In this document: positions 47,100 to 57,961 of the stretch, in pieces | Position numbering within the stretch: the first letter of the stretch is position 1 | Layout of the letters: each line of letters begins with the position of its first letter | Assembly (NCBI GenBank): GCA_032622095.1 | Contig: CP136069.1 | Coordinates: forward strand, 183,259,122-183,323,121 | From: Siphonodentalium dalli | Taxonomy: Eukaryota > Mollusca > Scaphopoda > Gadilida > Siphonodentaliidae | DNA length: 64,000 nucleotides | Direction of reading: 5' to 3' | The notes under the pieces: generated by a model | Databases searched by the model: none | Seen by the model: the letters and a program-made list of their open reading frames with translations, nothing else | What the model was told of the DNA's origin: nothing | Made by a program: the position numbers and the translations under genes

Positions 47100-48140
47100 A
47101 AATAATGATACATGTACTGCCCAAATTTGAATAAGAGTAATTCTTTAACCTGGTCATTGCTATATGTCTTTACTGAGCCCAGAGATATATGTACCATTGT
47201 GTAATGAGTGCGGAACTAATTCACAGAGCGGTGAAGAGGCTAGAAATGTTTTTTATTTCTGCCTCCCAACACTATGTTGTACATAATATGCATCTTATGT
47301 TTTAAGCCTTTCCTTGTGATAATACTGACTGTGATACATTCTTACTTTGGCCTATATTCACTTGAATATATTTATTTAATGTTATATTATATTTACAATG
47401 TTTATATTTCTTTGTCAATACCTATGTTTACAGCTGATCACTTTGTTAAATCTATGGAAATGAAAGACTGTTAATTTGTGAAATTCGTCAAATTGGTATA
47501 ATAAATTTTATACTCATCTCAGTATTTCACATTTTATGTGGGTCGTAGGCCTCTCCCATGCTGAATAAAGGCAGCCTGTTCCAGTTATTATTCCAATAAA
47601 ATTGATAAATTCCTTGCTATTATGTCACAATCACGCATCCACGTGAAGAGAAACTTCTTTTTGATAATTTTCATTGGTTTGTCAGTTGAAATCAACAATG
47701 CTGGCATCGTTCCAAACACATGTGGAGCTGCTGTCCTTGCGCCTCTGTACTTTCTAGAAGAGTGACAGTGCCCGACTGGCCACTTCGCGGATTTCGCCAA
47801 AGAGAAGCAAATAATGATTGATTACTGAATATTCTGATATATATCTTCAAATTCATAATTTACTCAAGTCAAAAAATATAAGTAATAGTTGGGGATTCAT
47901 AATGGTAATTGGTTTTGACTGATAACAATTCTGAATCATTCCATGAAATTTGGGTTCATGCACATTTGCTGAATATTTCTCAAGGTGAAAATTCCACAAT
48001 CATATATGAAACCTATTTAAGTTCTTAAGTAAGTGACTTGGAAGGATGAGGTTCAAGATAATTATGCTCCAAGTTGTGAACGTCACGCCATGTTATAATC
48101 GGTCAACCACAGTAACTTATAAACACCTAAAAAAGTTTAA
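47100..48140. other. Nothing recognised
   Basis: AT-rich sequence. Open frames at 47274-47474 and 47588-47800 lack splice context or recognisable family. Confidence 0.4.
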
Positions 48141-48149
48141 AACATGAAA

Positions 48150-48930
48150 CATGTGGGGTAAAAGCATGGTTTACCAGGCTCTACTCTGGTAAAATGTGGT
48201 AAAGTCAGGTTTACAATAAAAAAAATCTGGTAAAAAGCCTGGTAAACCATGGTTTACTAGGGTCGACTCTGATATAGTCCGGTTTACAACGATATACTCT
48301 GGTACAAGTCATGTTAAAACCCATGTAAAAATGACATACCCTTGTAAATTCAAAGTAAAGCCATGGTAAAGTCAGGTTTACTATGATATACTTTGGTAAA
48401 AGCCATGTAAAATGGATACACCCTTGCACATTCCAAGTCAGCTAATAACACATATCCTTTGATTACGAATCAGGTGAGGTAATGCCACACCATAATATAC
48501 AAGTGATGCAAAGTAAGGGGAATGATAGTATGAATCTTAGTCCTATTTCTAGCTTAAAACCTCAGGCTTGTATGTTACAAAACGTATCAGTTCAGTCAAC
48601 CAGGGCCACGAATTTAGGTAGGTTTGATTTTTGTATATTTAAGCCCAAAATGGAAATAACTCTGCAAGGAGGATTCCAACCAATCTCAAAATTGTTGGTA
48701 CACAAATGCCCATGTTGGTTAATGTTTTGTATGTAATACAGCAGGATTTACCAGAGTATAGTGTAAGTGGGGTACACCATGTCCTTACTTGAAATTTACA
48801 AGGGTATGTCCTTTTTTACATGGACTTTACATGGCTTTTACCAGAGTATATCATTTTCTATCTGACTTTACCATATTTTACCGGAGTAGAGCCATGTAAA
48901 CCATGGTTTACCTGGCTTTACCAGGGTAAC
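48150..48930. repeat. GGTAAA/TTTACC foldback element
   Basis: The left part (48152-48440) is dense in TGGTAAA, GGTTTACCAGG and ATGGTAAAGTCAGGTTTAC. The right part (48750-48926) holds the complements (TTTACATGGCTTTTACCAG, CATGGTTTACCTGG). The centre (48440-48750) is unrelated. It is a large imperfect inverted repeat with internal short repeats. Confidence 0.75.
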
Positions 48931-49204
48931 ATTACACGGATATGAGCGATAACTCTATTTAACAATAGCACATATATCAGCTCAGGTGTTTTCTGTCTCT
49001 TTTATGAGAATAAAATCATATTTTGTTCGTTAATCAGTTGTACCGATGTCATACTTAAAAGTAAACAGAATGGGACAAGAATATTCTTACAAATAAGTAG
49101 GCTAAATCCAGAAGAGTTTAACACCTTATGTAGTCACATGTGTGATTCAAATATCCTCCAATCTGTCATCTCAAAGGTTAAAGATTCTGAAAGCACAATT
49201 CGGC

Positions 49205-49465
49205 GCTACCGAGGTAACTTTACCCTAATAGGGAGGTAAATTACCCTAGTATAATTACTCTAGTAGAATTCCACATGCATAATTATATTCCGGTAAAATA
49301 CCTTGGTGAAATACATGGGTGGAAACATTTTACTAGAGTAAAAATACATGGGTGGGTCTACCTGTGTGCGTATAATATGGCGACCATTCACTACATGAAT
49401 TTTACCGCAGTAAAATTACCTGGTTCCAACCACCCTGGTAGACACCCTGGGCCTGGTAGAATACC
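49205..49465. repeat. Second GGTAA-type foldback
   Basis: CGAGGTAACTTTACCC, GGAGGTAAATTACCC and TAGTATAATTACTCTAG on the left face TTTTACCGCAGTAAAATTAC and CCTGGTAGACACCC on the right. It shares words with the preceding element but is a separate inverted repeat. Confidence 0.6.
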
Positions 49466-49469
49466 AAAT

Positions 49470-49960
49470 AACACAAGAGTTTTTTTTACATTGTTTACGG
49501 CAGAGTGTTTTTTTTTATAAGAATGGAGCTGAATTTTCGGCAAATTTCTGCGAATGCGTTTATTTAATAGACAAACAAAATCGAAGATCAATCAGAAAAG
49601 TATATTTGGAACAAGGATAACGTTTTTATTCGGGTTTCTGAAGGATCAGCAGCAGCAGCTCTATATCTCATTCTGACCTCCTCGCGACCCTTGGACATGT
49701 GGACAAGGACGAGGTGTTTTGCCGAAGAGCTCTATCGTTGGATGTTTTGTCATTTTCACTGACCACACATCAGAGCATTTGAGCCAAGAGTTCCAATCGA
49801 TGTCACGTACATGATAGAGTTACCCCGCCTCTTCCAGTGGAACAAAGGAGTTTCCAGGTTGGTCTCCATACCTCCATTTTAGCCAAAAATACAAATTAAT
49901 TAATAGTCTTTACTTTGGCGAAAAGTTTAGTCGGATACATTTATATATCACGTATTTATG
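49470..49960. other. Nothing recognised
   Basis: No supported feature. Confidence 0.4.
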
Positions 49961-49963
49961 CGT

Positions 49964-50232
49964 TTAACCCTTTCATACCGGGAGCTGCGCTGTTGCGTCA
50001 CTAAAGACCCTGTGCCATTGCATACTCTTATAAATGCGAGTCTCCCATAGGGATCGAACCTCGCATATATAAGAGAATACATTGGCTTACAGGATCAAGG
50101 TAAACAATGCTAGGTCAATATGTATTCTCTTATATATGTGAGGGGCCCTATGGGAGACTTGCATATATAAGAGAATGCATGGGCACAAGGTTTTCGCAAA
50201 ATTTCAAGAAGCTCCAGTCATGGAAGGGTTAA
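49964..50232. repeat. Family C TTAA MITE
   Basis: TTAA at 49964-49967 and 50229-50232. The ends are CCCTTTCATACCGGGAGC and AGCTCCAGTCATGGAAGGG. Two hairpins; the first loop has a 4-bp insertion (GGGATCGAACC). Confidence 0.82.
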
Positions 50233-50940
50233 ACTATACCCTTATGGAGCCCCCCACAGACGTGAGCAGGCGACACTCAGCAATACAAGCAGCCACCTGT
50301 ATGGGGCTCCAGTCATGGAGGTTAAATCACGAGGCTGTTTAAAACAGGTTCTTGTGATCAAAATAGGTTGATAAATACAGGGGGGGGGGGGGGGGTCTGC
50401 AAAAAAATTCCCTATATAGGGCCGGGGTGGGTGGGTGGTCCAGAGGCGGAAAAAATGGTGCTTGTAATTTTTTTCCAAAATGGTTTTTTTTCAAACAATT
50501 TACAAGTACTGACCGTGTAATGTTGTTTATAAGCATGTTAGTACCATGCTTGTTGGTATAGGGCTACATAGGCAGCTAAAGTGACTCTTTAGCCTCAGAT
50601 TTAGCAACATTCTGGATTTCACAGTATCCCGGACCACGTCACAGTGGACCACCATATTAACGTTCAGGAAACTTATGATCAACGGAAGAAATATTTAGTA
50701 ACAAAATTAATATATTACCCAGTTGTATTATCTGAATAAAAGTAATAAAACAAAAAAAATCTATCACAAATTGGATACTACATGGTGAATACTCAATGAT
50801 AACTACTAGTATATATCATTAACCTGATTGTTGCATAACATGAAATTGAAAAGGGTATCTCATAAATTTCTAATGTCTGAATATACTGTCTTGTTCTGGC
50901 ATGTAATCAAATTCATTCCTTCTGGTTATTTCTCATCTTG
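50233..50940. other. PolyG tract, otherwise nothing recognised
   Basis: A run of about 16 G lies near 50380-50395, followed by TCTGCAAAAAAATTCCC. The rest is AT-rich without a supported gene. Confidence 0.5.
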
Positions 50941-50997
50941 AATGATTGCTAGTAATGTTAATTTGCAACAATTATCCAAATAAAACTGAATTGGTTA

Positions 50998-51146
50998 CGA
51001 TGAATGACATTACTGTTACTGCTCAGACAATCCCAAATGAAGATGACGCTATTCTCATTGAATTTCCGAACTTTACTGCTCAACAAGACGAAACTAAAAT
51101 ACTAATTGTATACTGTTATCACTTACAAATAGATGAACTGAAATAA
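50998..51146 (+). other. Small open frame, possible exon fragment
   Basis: The frame from MNDITVTAQTIPNEDDAILI to a TAA at 51144-51146 has balanced composition and few rare-looking repeats. It is therefore more protein-like than most frames here. No acceptor or donor pair, domain or family is recognised, and it sits beside an assembly gap. I cannot assign a function, and it may be chance. Confidence 0.15.
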
Positions 51147-51284
51147 TGTGATCCATTCAGATGCATTGAGAAATGACATTCAATTCTTCATTCTGGTCTA
51201 TCACCATACCAAACCACATCAAAATTTGACAACCGACACTTAACTTATATTGCAAAAACTTTGTATGGACTGAATTTCATAAAG

Positions 51285-51384
51285 NNNNNNNNNNNNNNNN
51301 NNNNNNNNNNNNNNNNNNNNNNNNNNNNNNNNNNNNNNNNNNNNNNNNNNNNNNNNNNNNNNNNNNNNNNNNNNNNNNNNNNNN
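51285..51384. other. Assembly gap (100 N)
   Basis: Exactly 100 N, the conventional placeholder for a gap of unknown size. It falls at the left edge of the 2.37-kb tandem array. The first bases after it (AAGAGAAAGATAAG) match an internal point of the repeat unit. Confidence 0.98.
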
Positions 51385-52084
51385 AAGAGAAAGATAAGAA
51401 GTGTCTTAATAAGTTATACTTGTTCAGTTGTCTCATTAGCAATGAATTGGATGGCACTGGATGGGATGTTACTTCCAAAAAACAAAAACAAATATGGGGG
51501 GGGGGGGGGGGGTCCCAAGTTAGAGCAATGTCGGAATCTGATTTTATGATCTCTTTCACGTAACAAAATCATAGCTGATTAATAAAGAGTTCACATGTGA
51601 AATCTCTTTCGGAAGAGTACATGTATACATTCCCCTTTCGATATGCAAAAAATTACAATAAAATGTATGTAACTCTGGTGAAAATACCCAGCCGGGCCTT
51701 AGTTTGTGAACTCGGTTCAGATACTCCTCATGTGAACTCACATACCAACAAGTTTTGAAATCCGTTAATAATTGTTCGAAATTCCGACAACTGGTTTGTT
51801 TGAGATATCTGCCTGGACAGACGGAAAGACAGAGTGATATGTGTCCGGTCGGATGGACATAATGAGGGATGGATGGAATGAGGGACAGATGGAGGAGATC
51901 AATCCAGTATACCCCCCCCCACATTATCTTCAAGAGTGGGGTTTAATAAAAATCAGTTGATAAACAGGGTGGATGGATGGACAAAAATCCCCAAAAAATT
52001 AAATCCACTCTCCTTCACCATGAGAATGTATCAATTTATTTATCGCTGCCATTTATAAACTCAATAAAGACTGATTAAACAAGA

Positions 52085-52690
52085 GGTATGCACTCGAGCG
52101 CTAGCATACCCCCACCGTGGCAAATTCAACCCACATTATCCGAAAACACAACAAAAACGATTTTTAACTTTAAAGAAAAATTCGGACTAATAATATCGAT
52201 ATGGTGTCACAAGAAGCTTGTACAGAAAAATTTATTCAAATAGGTTCATATTTGTTAAAGTTATTAAGTCAGACGGAATTTTCTAAGTCAAAATAAGTCG
52301 AAAATGAAGTGTAATATTACGAAAAACAGTCTGAGCCATCCCTAGCAACATCATGTAGAGAGGGGTATTGTGAGAAGCATGAATACCAAAATTTATTGAA
52401 ATCGGTTCATATTTGTTAAAGTTATTAAGTCGGACAGAATTTTCTAAGTCATAATAAGTCGAAAATGAGGCGTAACTTTAAAAAAAAATGTCAGACCGAA
52501 CCGCAATTAGAATCATGCGGAGAGGCAGTCCTAAGGAGATTGCATACAAAAAATTATTGAAATCGGTTCATAGTTGTTCGAGTTATGAGGTCGGATGGAC
52601 GGACGGACACACGGACGGAGAAAGCGCAACGGACGGACAGACGCAGTCAATCCAGTATACCCCCCCATTTTCTTCGAAAGTGGGGGTATA
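52085..52690. repeat. TATACCCCC / GGACGGAC dispersed repeat inside the unit
   Basis: Runs from GGTATGCACTCGAG and GCATACCCCCACCG to CAATCCAGTATACCCCCC and GTGGGGGTATAAAA. Two diverged sub-repeats contain ATCGGTTCATATTTGTTAAA. GGACGGACGGACACACGG follows. The short open frames on the plus strand read this repeat and are not genes. It recurs in units 2-4. Confidence 0.75.
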
Positions 52691-52784
52691 AAAATTAAAT
52701 TAGTTGATAAACATGGTTCTCCGATACAGGTGCAGTATCGCTATCCAGTTCATGTATCACACGGTGATAGCAGTCTCCTTATTA

Positions 52785-52915
52785 AACATGTAACATGTGG
52801 CTTATTGTTGGACAGAAGCTCATATCCATCCCTACCTGGCTTGTCACAATGGGTTCACCAGAGACTCCTATAGGTTCAGTATTCCTAGATGGACCCATCA
52901 TGTGGCGATAGTGGA
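52785..52915 (-). pseudogene. Decayed partial collagen-like exon, unit 1
   Basis: Read on the minus strand it gives GPSRNTEPIGVSGEPIVTSQ then VGMD. This aligns residue by residue with GPAGDLRPLMASGEPGVTCQ then TGSD of the intact exon just upstream. A 14-bp deletion after CCACATG, lost glycines and a lost donor show decay. Downstream bases also align (CCAACAATAAGCC against CCAACAAGGACCC). It is therefore a tandem partial duplication inside the unit, now probably untranslated. Confidence 0.7.
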
Positions 52916-52956
52916 CTCATTATTAGACGTGTAACACATCCAGTATGTTATCTCAC

Positions 52957-53214
52957 CTGCGGGTCCTTGTTGGCCGGTAGTCACATCTGAACCTGTCTGG
53001 CATGTCACGCCAGGTTCACCAGATGCCATCAAAGGTCTGAGATCACCAGCTGGGCCCATCACACCAGTCTCCCCATGTGGTCCCTGTGAACCTGTCAATC
53101 TGACCTCTCCTCCTGTTCCTGGGGTACCTGTCTGGCCAGTGGGTCCTGGACCATCAGTTTCTAACTCCTCTTCAATAAATTTCTCACAAACATGTCCGCT
53201 TACACCGGTCGACC
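52957..53214 (-). CDS. Collagen-like exon, unit 1
   Basis: A 258-bp minus-strand exon with acceptor TTTTCACTGCAG and donor GCAG|GTGAGA. It encodes two bases, 85 codons and one base (phase 1-1), so copies can be joined or skipped without a frameshift. It opens STGVSGHVCEKFIEEELETD, a non-collagen insert, then continues in Gly-X-Y triplets (GPTGQTGTPGTGGEV, GSQGPHGETGVMGPAGDL). Several triplets have lost glycine (RLT, RPL, MAS, CQT, VTT). It would act in a secreted, trimeric, collagen-like protein if expressed. No other exon type of this gene is in the window, so the family is not identified. One cysteine lies in the insert and one replaces a glycine. Confidence 0.65.
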
Positions 53215-55163
53215 CTGCAGTGAAAATCGAAAGTTTGGATTTTGTGACTAAAGCATTGACTTAATCCTTTCTTTACTAAATGGATTATCCTGGCCCCTCA
53301 GTCATAAAAGTATAGACATACATTGGAACTGTCTATTGTTCATTTGGATGGGTGTTCAAGTAATAAAATAACTACAGACATGTGAACAGATAATGCAAGA
53401 GCAGAATTATTCATATTCATTGGTGGGAATGTTCAGATGATAAGTTCAACAAACGACATATCATTTTTTGTTGAACTTATCATCTGAACATTTCTTAAAG
53501 GATACATTGGATCATGCCATGGTTCCCTGCTCTATCTTCAACCATGAAGGGCGAGACTGGAGTAGAGATTTATGGCATGATCTAATGATACATAATATAT
53601 CACTGTGATATATTCATCATATCATTTTTTATATATATACTGTGTGTATCATAAGAATTCTGATATATAATGAGATATACAATAGAAACATGTGACAACA
53701 GTTCCAAAAGTGAACAGTCAAGAGAACGAAGACGATGAAAAAGAAAAGAGGATGAAGAGAAGAGAAAGATAAGAAGTGTCTTAATAAGTTATACTTGTTC
53801 AGTTGTCTCATTAGCAATGAATTGGATGGCACTGGATGGGATGTTACTTCCAAAAAACAAAAACAAATATGGGGGGGGGGGGGGGGGGGTCCCAAGTTAG
53901 AGCAATGTCGGAATCTGATTTTATGATCTCTTTCACGTAACAAAATCATAGCTGATTAATAAAGAGTTCACATGTGAAATCTCTTTCGGAAGAGTACATG
54001 TATACATTCCCCTTTCGATATGCAAAAAATTACAATAAAATGTATGTAACTCTGGTGAAAATACCCAGCCGGGCTTAGTTTGTGAACTCGGTTCAGATAC
54101 TCCTCATGTGAACTCACATACCAACAAGTTTTGAAATCCGTTAATAATTGTTCGAAATTCCGACAACTGGTTTGTTTGAGATATCTGCCTGGACAGACGG
54201 AAAGACAGAGTGATATGTGTCCGGTCGGATGGACATAATGAGGGATGGATGGAATGAGGGACAGATGGAGGAGATCAATCCAGTATACCCCCCCCACATT
54301 ATCTTCAAGAGTGGGGTTTAATAAAAATCAGTTGATAAACAGGGTGGATGGATGGACAAAAATCCCCAAAAAATTAAATCCACTCTCCTTCACCATGAGA
54401 ATGTATCAATTTATTTATCGCTGCCATTTATAAACTCAATAAAGACTGATTAAACAAGAGGTATGCACTCGAGCGCTAGCATACCCCCACCGTGGCAAAT
54501 TCAACCCACATTATCCGAAAACACAACAAAAACGATTTTTAACTTTAAAGAAAAATTCGGACTAATAATATCGATATGGTGTCACAAGAAGCTTGTACAG
54601 AAAAATTTATTCAAATAGGTTCATATTTGTTAAAGTTATTAAGTCAGACGGAATTTTCTAAGTCAAAATAAGTCGAAAATGAAGTGTAATATTACGAAAA
54701 ACAGTCTGAGCCATCCCTAGCAACATCATGTAGAGAGGGTATTGTGAGAAGCATGAATACCAAAATTTATTGAAATCGGTTCATATTTGTTAAAGTTATT
54801 AAGTCGGACAGAATTTTCTAAGTCATAATAAGTCGAAAATGAGGCGTAACTTTAAAAAAAAATGTCAGACCGAACCGCAATTAGAATCATGCGGAGAGGC
54901 AGTCCTAAGGAGATTGCATACAAAAAATTATTGAAATCGGTTCATAGTTGTTCGAGTTATGAGGTCGGATGGACGGACGGACGGACACACAGACGGAGAA
55001 AGCGCAACGGACGGACAGACGCAGTCAATCCAGTATACCCCCCAATTTTCTTCGAAAGTGGGGGTATAAAAATTAAATTAGTTGATAAACATGGTTCTCC
55101 GATACAGGTGCAGTATCGCTATCCAGTTCATGTATCACACGGTGATAGCAGTCTCCTTATTAA

Positions 55164-55290
55164 ACATGTAACATGTGGCTTATTGTTGGACAGAAGCTCA
55201 TATCCATCCCTACCTGGCTTGTCACAATGGGTTCACCCGAGACTCCTATAGGTTCAGTATTCCTAGATGGACCAATCATGTGGCGATAGT
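55164..55290 (-). pseudogene. Decayed partial collagen-like exon, unit 2
   Basis: Same relic as in unit 1, with small substitutions (CCCGAGACTCC in place of CCAGAGACTCC). It is carried along with the unit. Confidence 0.65.
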
Positions 55291-55334
55291 GGACTCATTA
55301 TTAGACATGTAACACATCCAGTATGTTATCTCAC

Positions 55335-55592
55335 CTGCGGGTCCTTGTTGGCCGGTAGTCACATCTGAACCTGTCTGGCATGTCACGCCAGGTTCACCAG
55401 ATGCCACCAAAGGTCTGAGATCACCAGCTGGGCCCATCACACCAGTCTCCCCATGTGGTCCCTGTGAACCTGTCAATCTGACCTCTCCTCCTGTTCCTGG
55501 GGTACCTGTCTGGCCAGTGGGTCCTGGACCATCAGTTTCTAACTCCTCTTCAATAAATTTCTCACAAACATGTCCGCTTACACCTGTCGACC
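55335..55592 (-). CDS. Collagen-like exon, unit 2
   Basis: 258 bp, same splice sites and phase as unit 1. It differs in the RPLMAS triplet, which reads RPLVAS here (GTG instead of ATG), and in CACCTGTCG at the 5' end. The open frame is intact across the exon. Confidence 0.65.
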
Positions 55593-57534
55593 CTGCAGTG
55601 AAAATCGAAAGTTTGGATTTTGTGACTAAAGCATTGACTTAATCCTTTCTTTACTAAATGGATTATCCTGGCCCCTCAGTCATAAAAGTATAGACATACA
55701 TTGGAACTGTCTATTGTTCATTTGGATGGGTGTTCAAGTAATAAAATAACTACAGACATGTGAACAGATAATGCAAGAGCAGAATTATTCATATTCATTG
55801 GTGGGAATGTTCAGATGATAAGTTCAACAAACGACATATCATTTTTTGTTGAACTTATCATCTGAACATTTCTTAAAGGATACATTGGATCATGCCATGG
55901 TTCCCTGCTCTATCTTCAACCATGAAGGGCGAGACTGGAGTAGAGATTTATGGCATGATCTAATGATACATAATATATCACTGTGATATATTCATCATAT
56001 CATTTTTTATATATATACTGTGTGTATCATAAGAATTCTGATATATAATGAGATATACAATAGAAACATGTGACAACAGTTCCAAAAGTGAACAGTCAAG
56101 AGAACGAAGACGATGAAAAAGAAAAGAGGATGAAGAGAAGAAAGAGAAAGATAAGAAGTGTCTTAATAAGTTATACTTGTTCAGTTGTCTCATTAGCAAT
56201 GAATTGGATGGCACTGGATGGGATGTTACTTCCAAAAAACAAAAACAAATATGGGGGGGGGGGGGGTCCCAAGTTAGAGCAATGTCGGAATCTGATTTTA
56301 TGATCTCTTTCACGTAACAAAATCATAGCTGATTAATAAAGAGTTCACATGTGAAATCTCTTTCGGAAGAGTACATGTATACATTCCCCTTTCGATATGC
56401 CAAAAATTACAATAAAATGTATGTAACTCTGGTGAAAATACCCGGCCGGGCTTAGTTTGTGAACTCGGTTCAGATACTCCTCATGTGAACTCACATACCA
56501 ACAAGTTTTGAAATCCGTTAATAATTGTTCGAAATTCCGACAACTGGTGTTTGAGATATCTGCCTGGACAGACGGAAAGACAGAGTGATAGATGTCCGGT
56601 CGGATGGACATAATGAGGGATGGATGGAATGAGGGACAGATGGAGGAGATCAATCCAGTATACCCCCCCCCATTATCTTCAAGAGTGGGGTTTAATAAAA
56701 ATCAGTTGATAAACAGGGTGGATGGATGGACAAAAATCCCCAAAAAATTAAATCCACTCTCCTTCACCATGAGAATGTATCAATTTATTTATCGCTGCCA
56801 TTTATAAACTCAATAAAGACTGATTAAACAAGAGGTATGCACTCGAGTGCTAGCATACCCCCACCGTGGCAAATTCAACCCGCATTATACGAAAACACAA
56901 CAAAAACGATTTTTAACTTTAAAGAAAAATTCGGACTAATAATATCGATATGGTGTCACAAGAAGCTTGTACAGAAAAATTTATTCAAATAGGTTCATAT
57001 TTGTTAAAGTTATTAAGTCAGACGGAATTTTCTAAGTCAAAATAAGTCGAAAATGAAGTGTATTATTACGAAAAACAGTCTGAGCCATCCCTAGCCACAT
57101 CATGTAGAGAGGGTATTGTGAGAAGCATGAATACCAAAAATTATTGAAATCGGTTCATATTTGTTAAAGTTATTAAGTCGGACAGAATTTTCTAAGTCAT
57201 AATAAGTCGAAAATGAGGCGTAACTTAAAAAAAAATGTCGGACCGAACCGCAATTAGCATCATGCGGAGAGGCAGTCCTAAGGAGATTGCATACAAAAAA
57301 TTATTGAAATCGGTTCATAGTTGTTCGAGTTATGAGGTCGGATGGACGGACGGACACACGGACGGAGAAAGCGCAACGGACGGACAGACGCAGTCAATCC
57401 AGTATACCCCCCCATTTTCTTCGAAAGTGGGGGTATAAAAATTAAATTAGTTGATAAACATGGTTCTCCGATACAGGTGCAGTATCGCTATCCAGTTCAT
57501 GTATCACACGGTGATAGCAGTCTCCTTATTAAAC

Positions 57535-57660
57535 ATGTAACATGTGGCTTATTGTTGGACAGAAGCTCATATCCATCCCTACCTGGCTTGTCACAATGGG
57601 TTCACCAGAGACTCCTATAGGTTCAGTATTCCTAGATGGACCCATCATGTGGCGATAGTG
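57535..57660 (-). pseudogene. Decayed partial collagen-like exon, unit 3
   Basis: Same relic as in unit 1, directly downstream of the intact exon of unit 3. Confidence 0.65.
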
Positions 57661-57703
57661 GACTCATTATTAGACGTGTAACACATCCAGTATGTTATCT
57701 CAC

Positions 57704-57961
57704 CTGCGGGTCCTTGTTGGCCGGTAGTCACATCTGAACCTGTCTGGCATGTCACGCCAGGTTCACCAGATGCCATCAAAGGTCTGAGATCACCAGCTGG
57801 GCCCATCACACCAGTCTCCCCATGTGGTCCCTGTGAACCTGTCAATCTGACCTCTCCTCCTGTTCCTGGGGTACCTGTCTGGCCAGTGGGTCCTGGACCA
57901 TCAGTTTCTAACTCCTCTTCAATAAATTTCTCACAAACATGTCCGCTTACACCGGTCGACC
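57704..57961 (-). CDS. Collagen-like exon, unit 3
   Basis: 258 bp, the same translation as unit 1 where I compared them, including RPLMAS. Splice sites are intact and the phase is 1-1. Confidence 0.65.

Noticed and set aside
46849-47130. Frames with GGGGGG and PPPPPPPP runs
   Set aside because: Produced by the polyG and polyC tracts.
51556-51933. Minus-strand frame of up to 125 codons starting MKIMWGGVYWIDLLHL, repeated in each unit
   Set aside because: It begins in the TATACCCCC repeat end and is altered by small indels between units (for example 56345-56653), unlike the collagen-like exon. Probably not coding.
52488-52873. Plus-strand frames starting MSDRTAIRIMRRG and MDGRTHGRRKRNG, repeated in each unit
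   Set aside because: They read the GGACGGAC/TATACCCCC dispersed repeat. Their apparent conservation is due only to tandem duplication of the unit.
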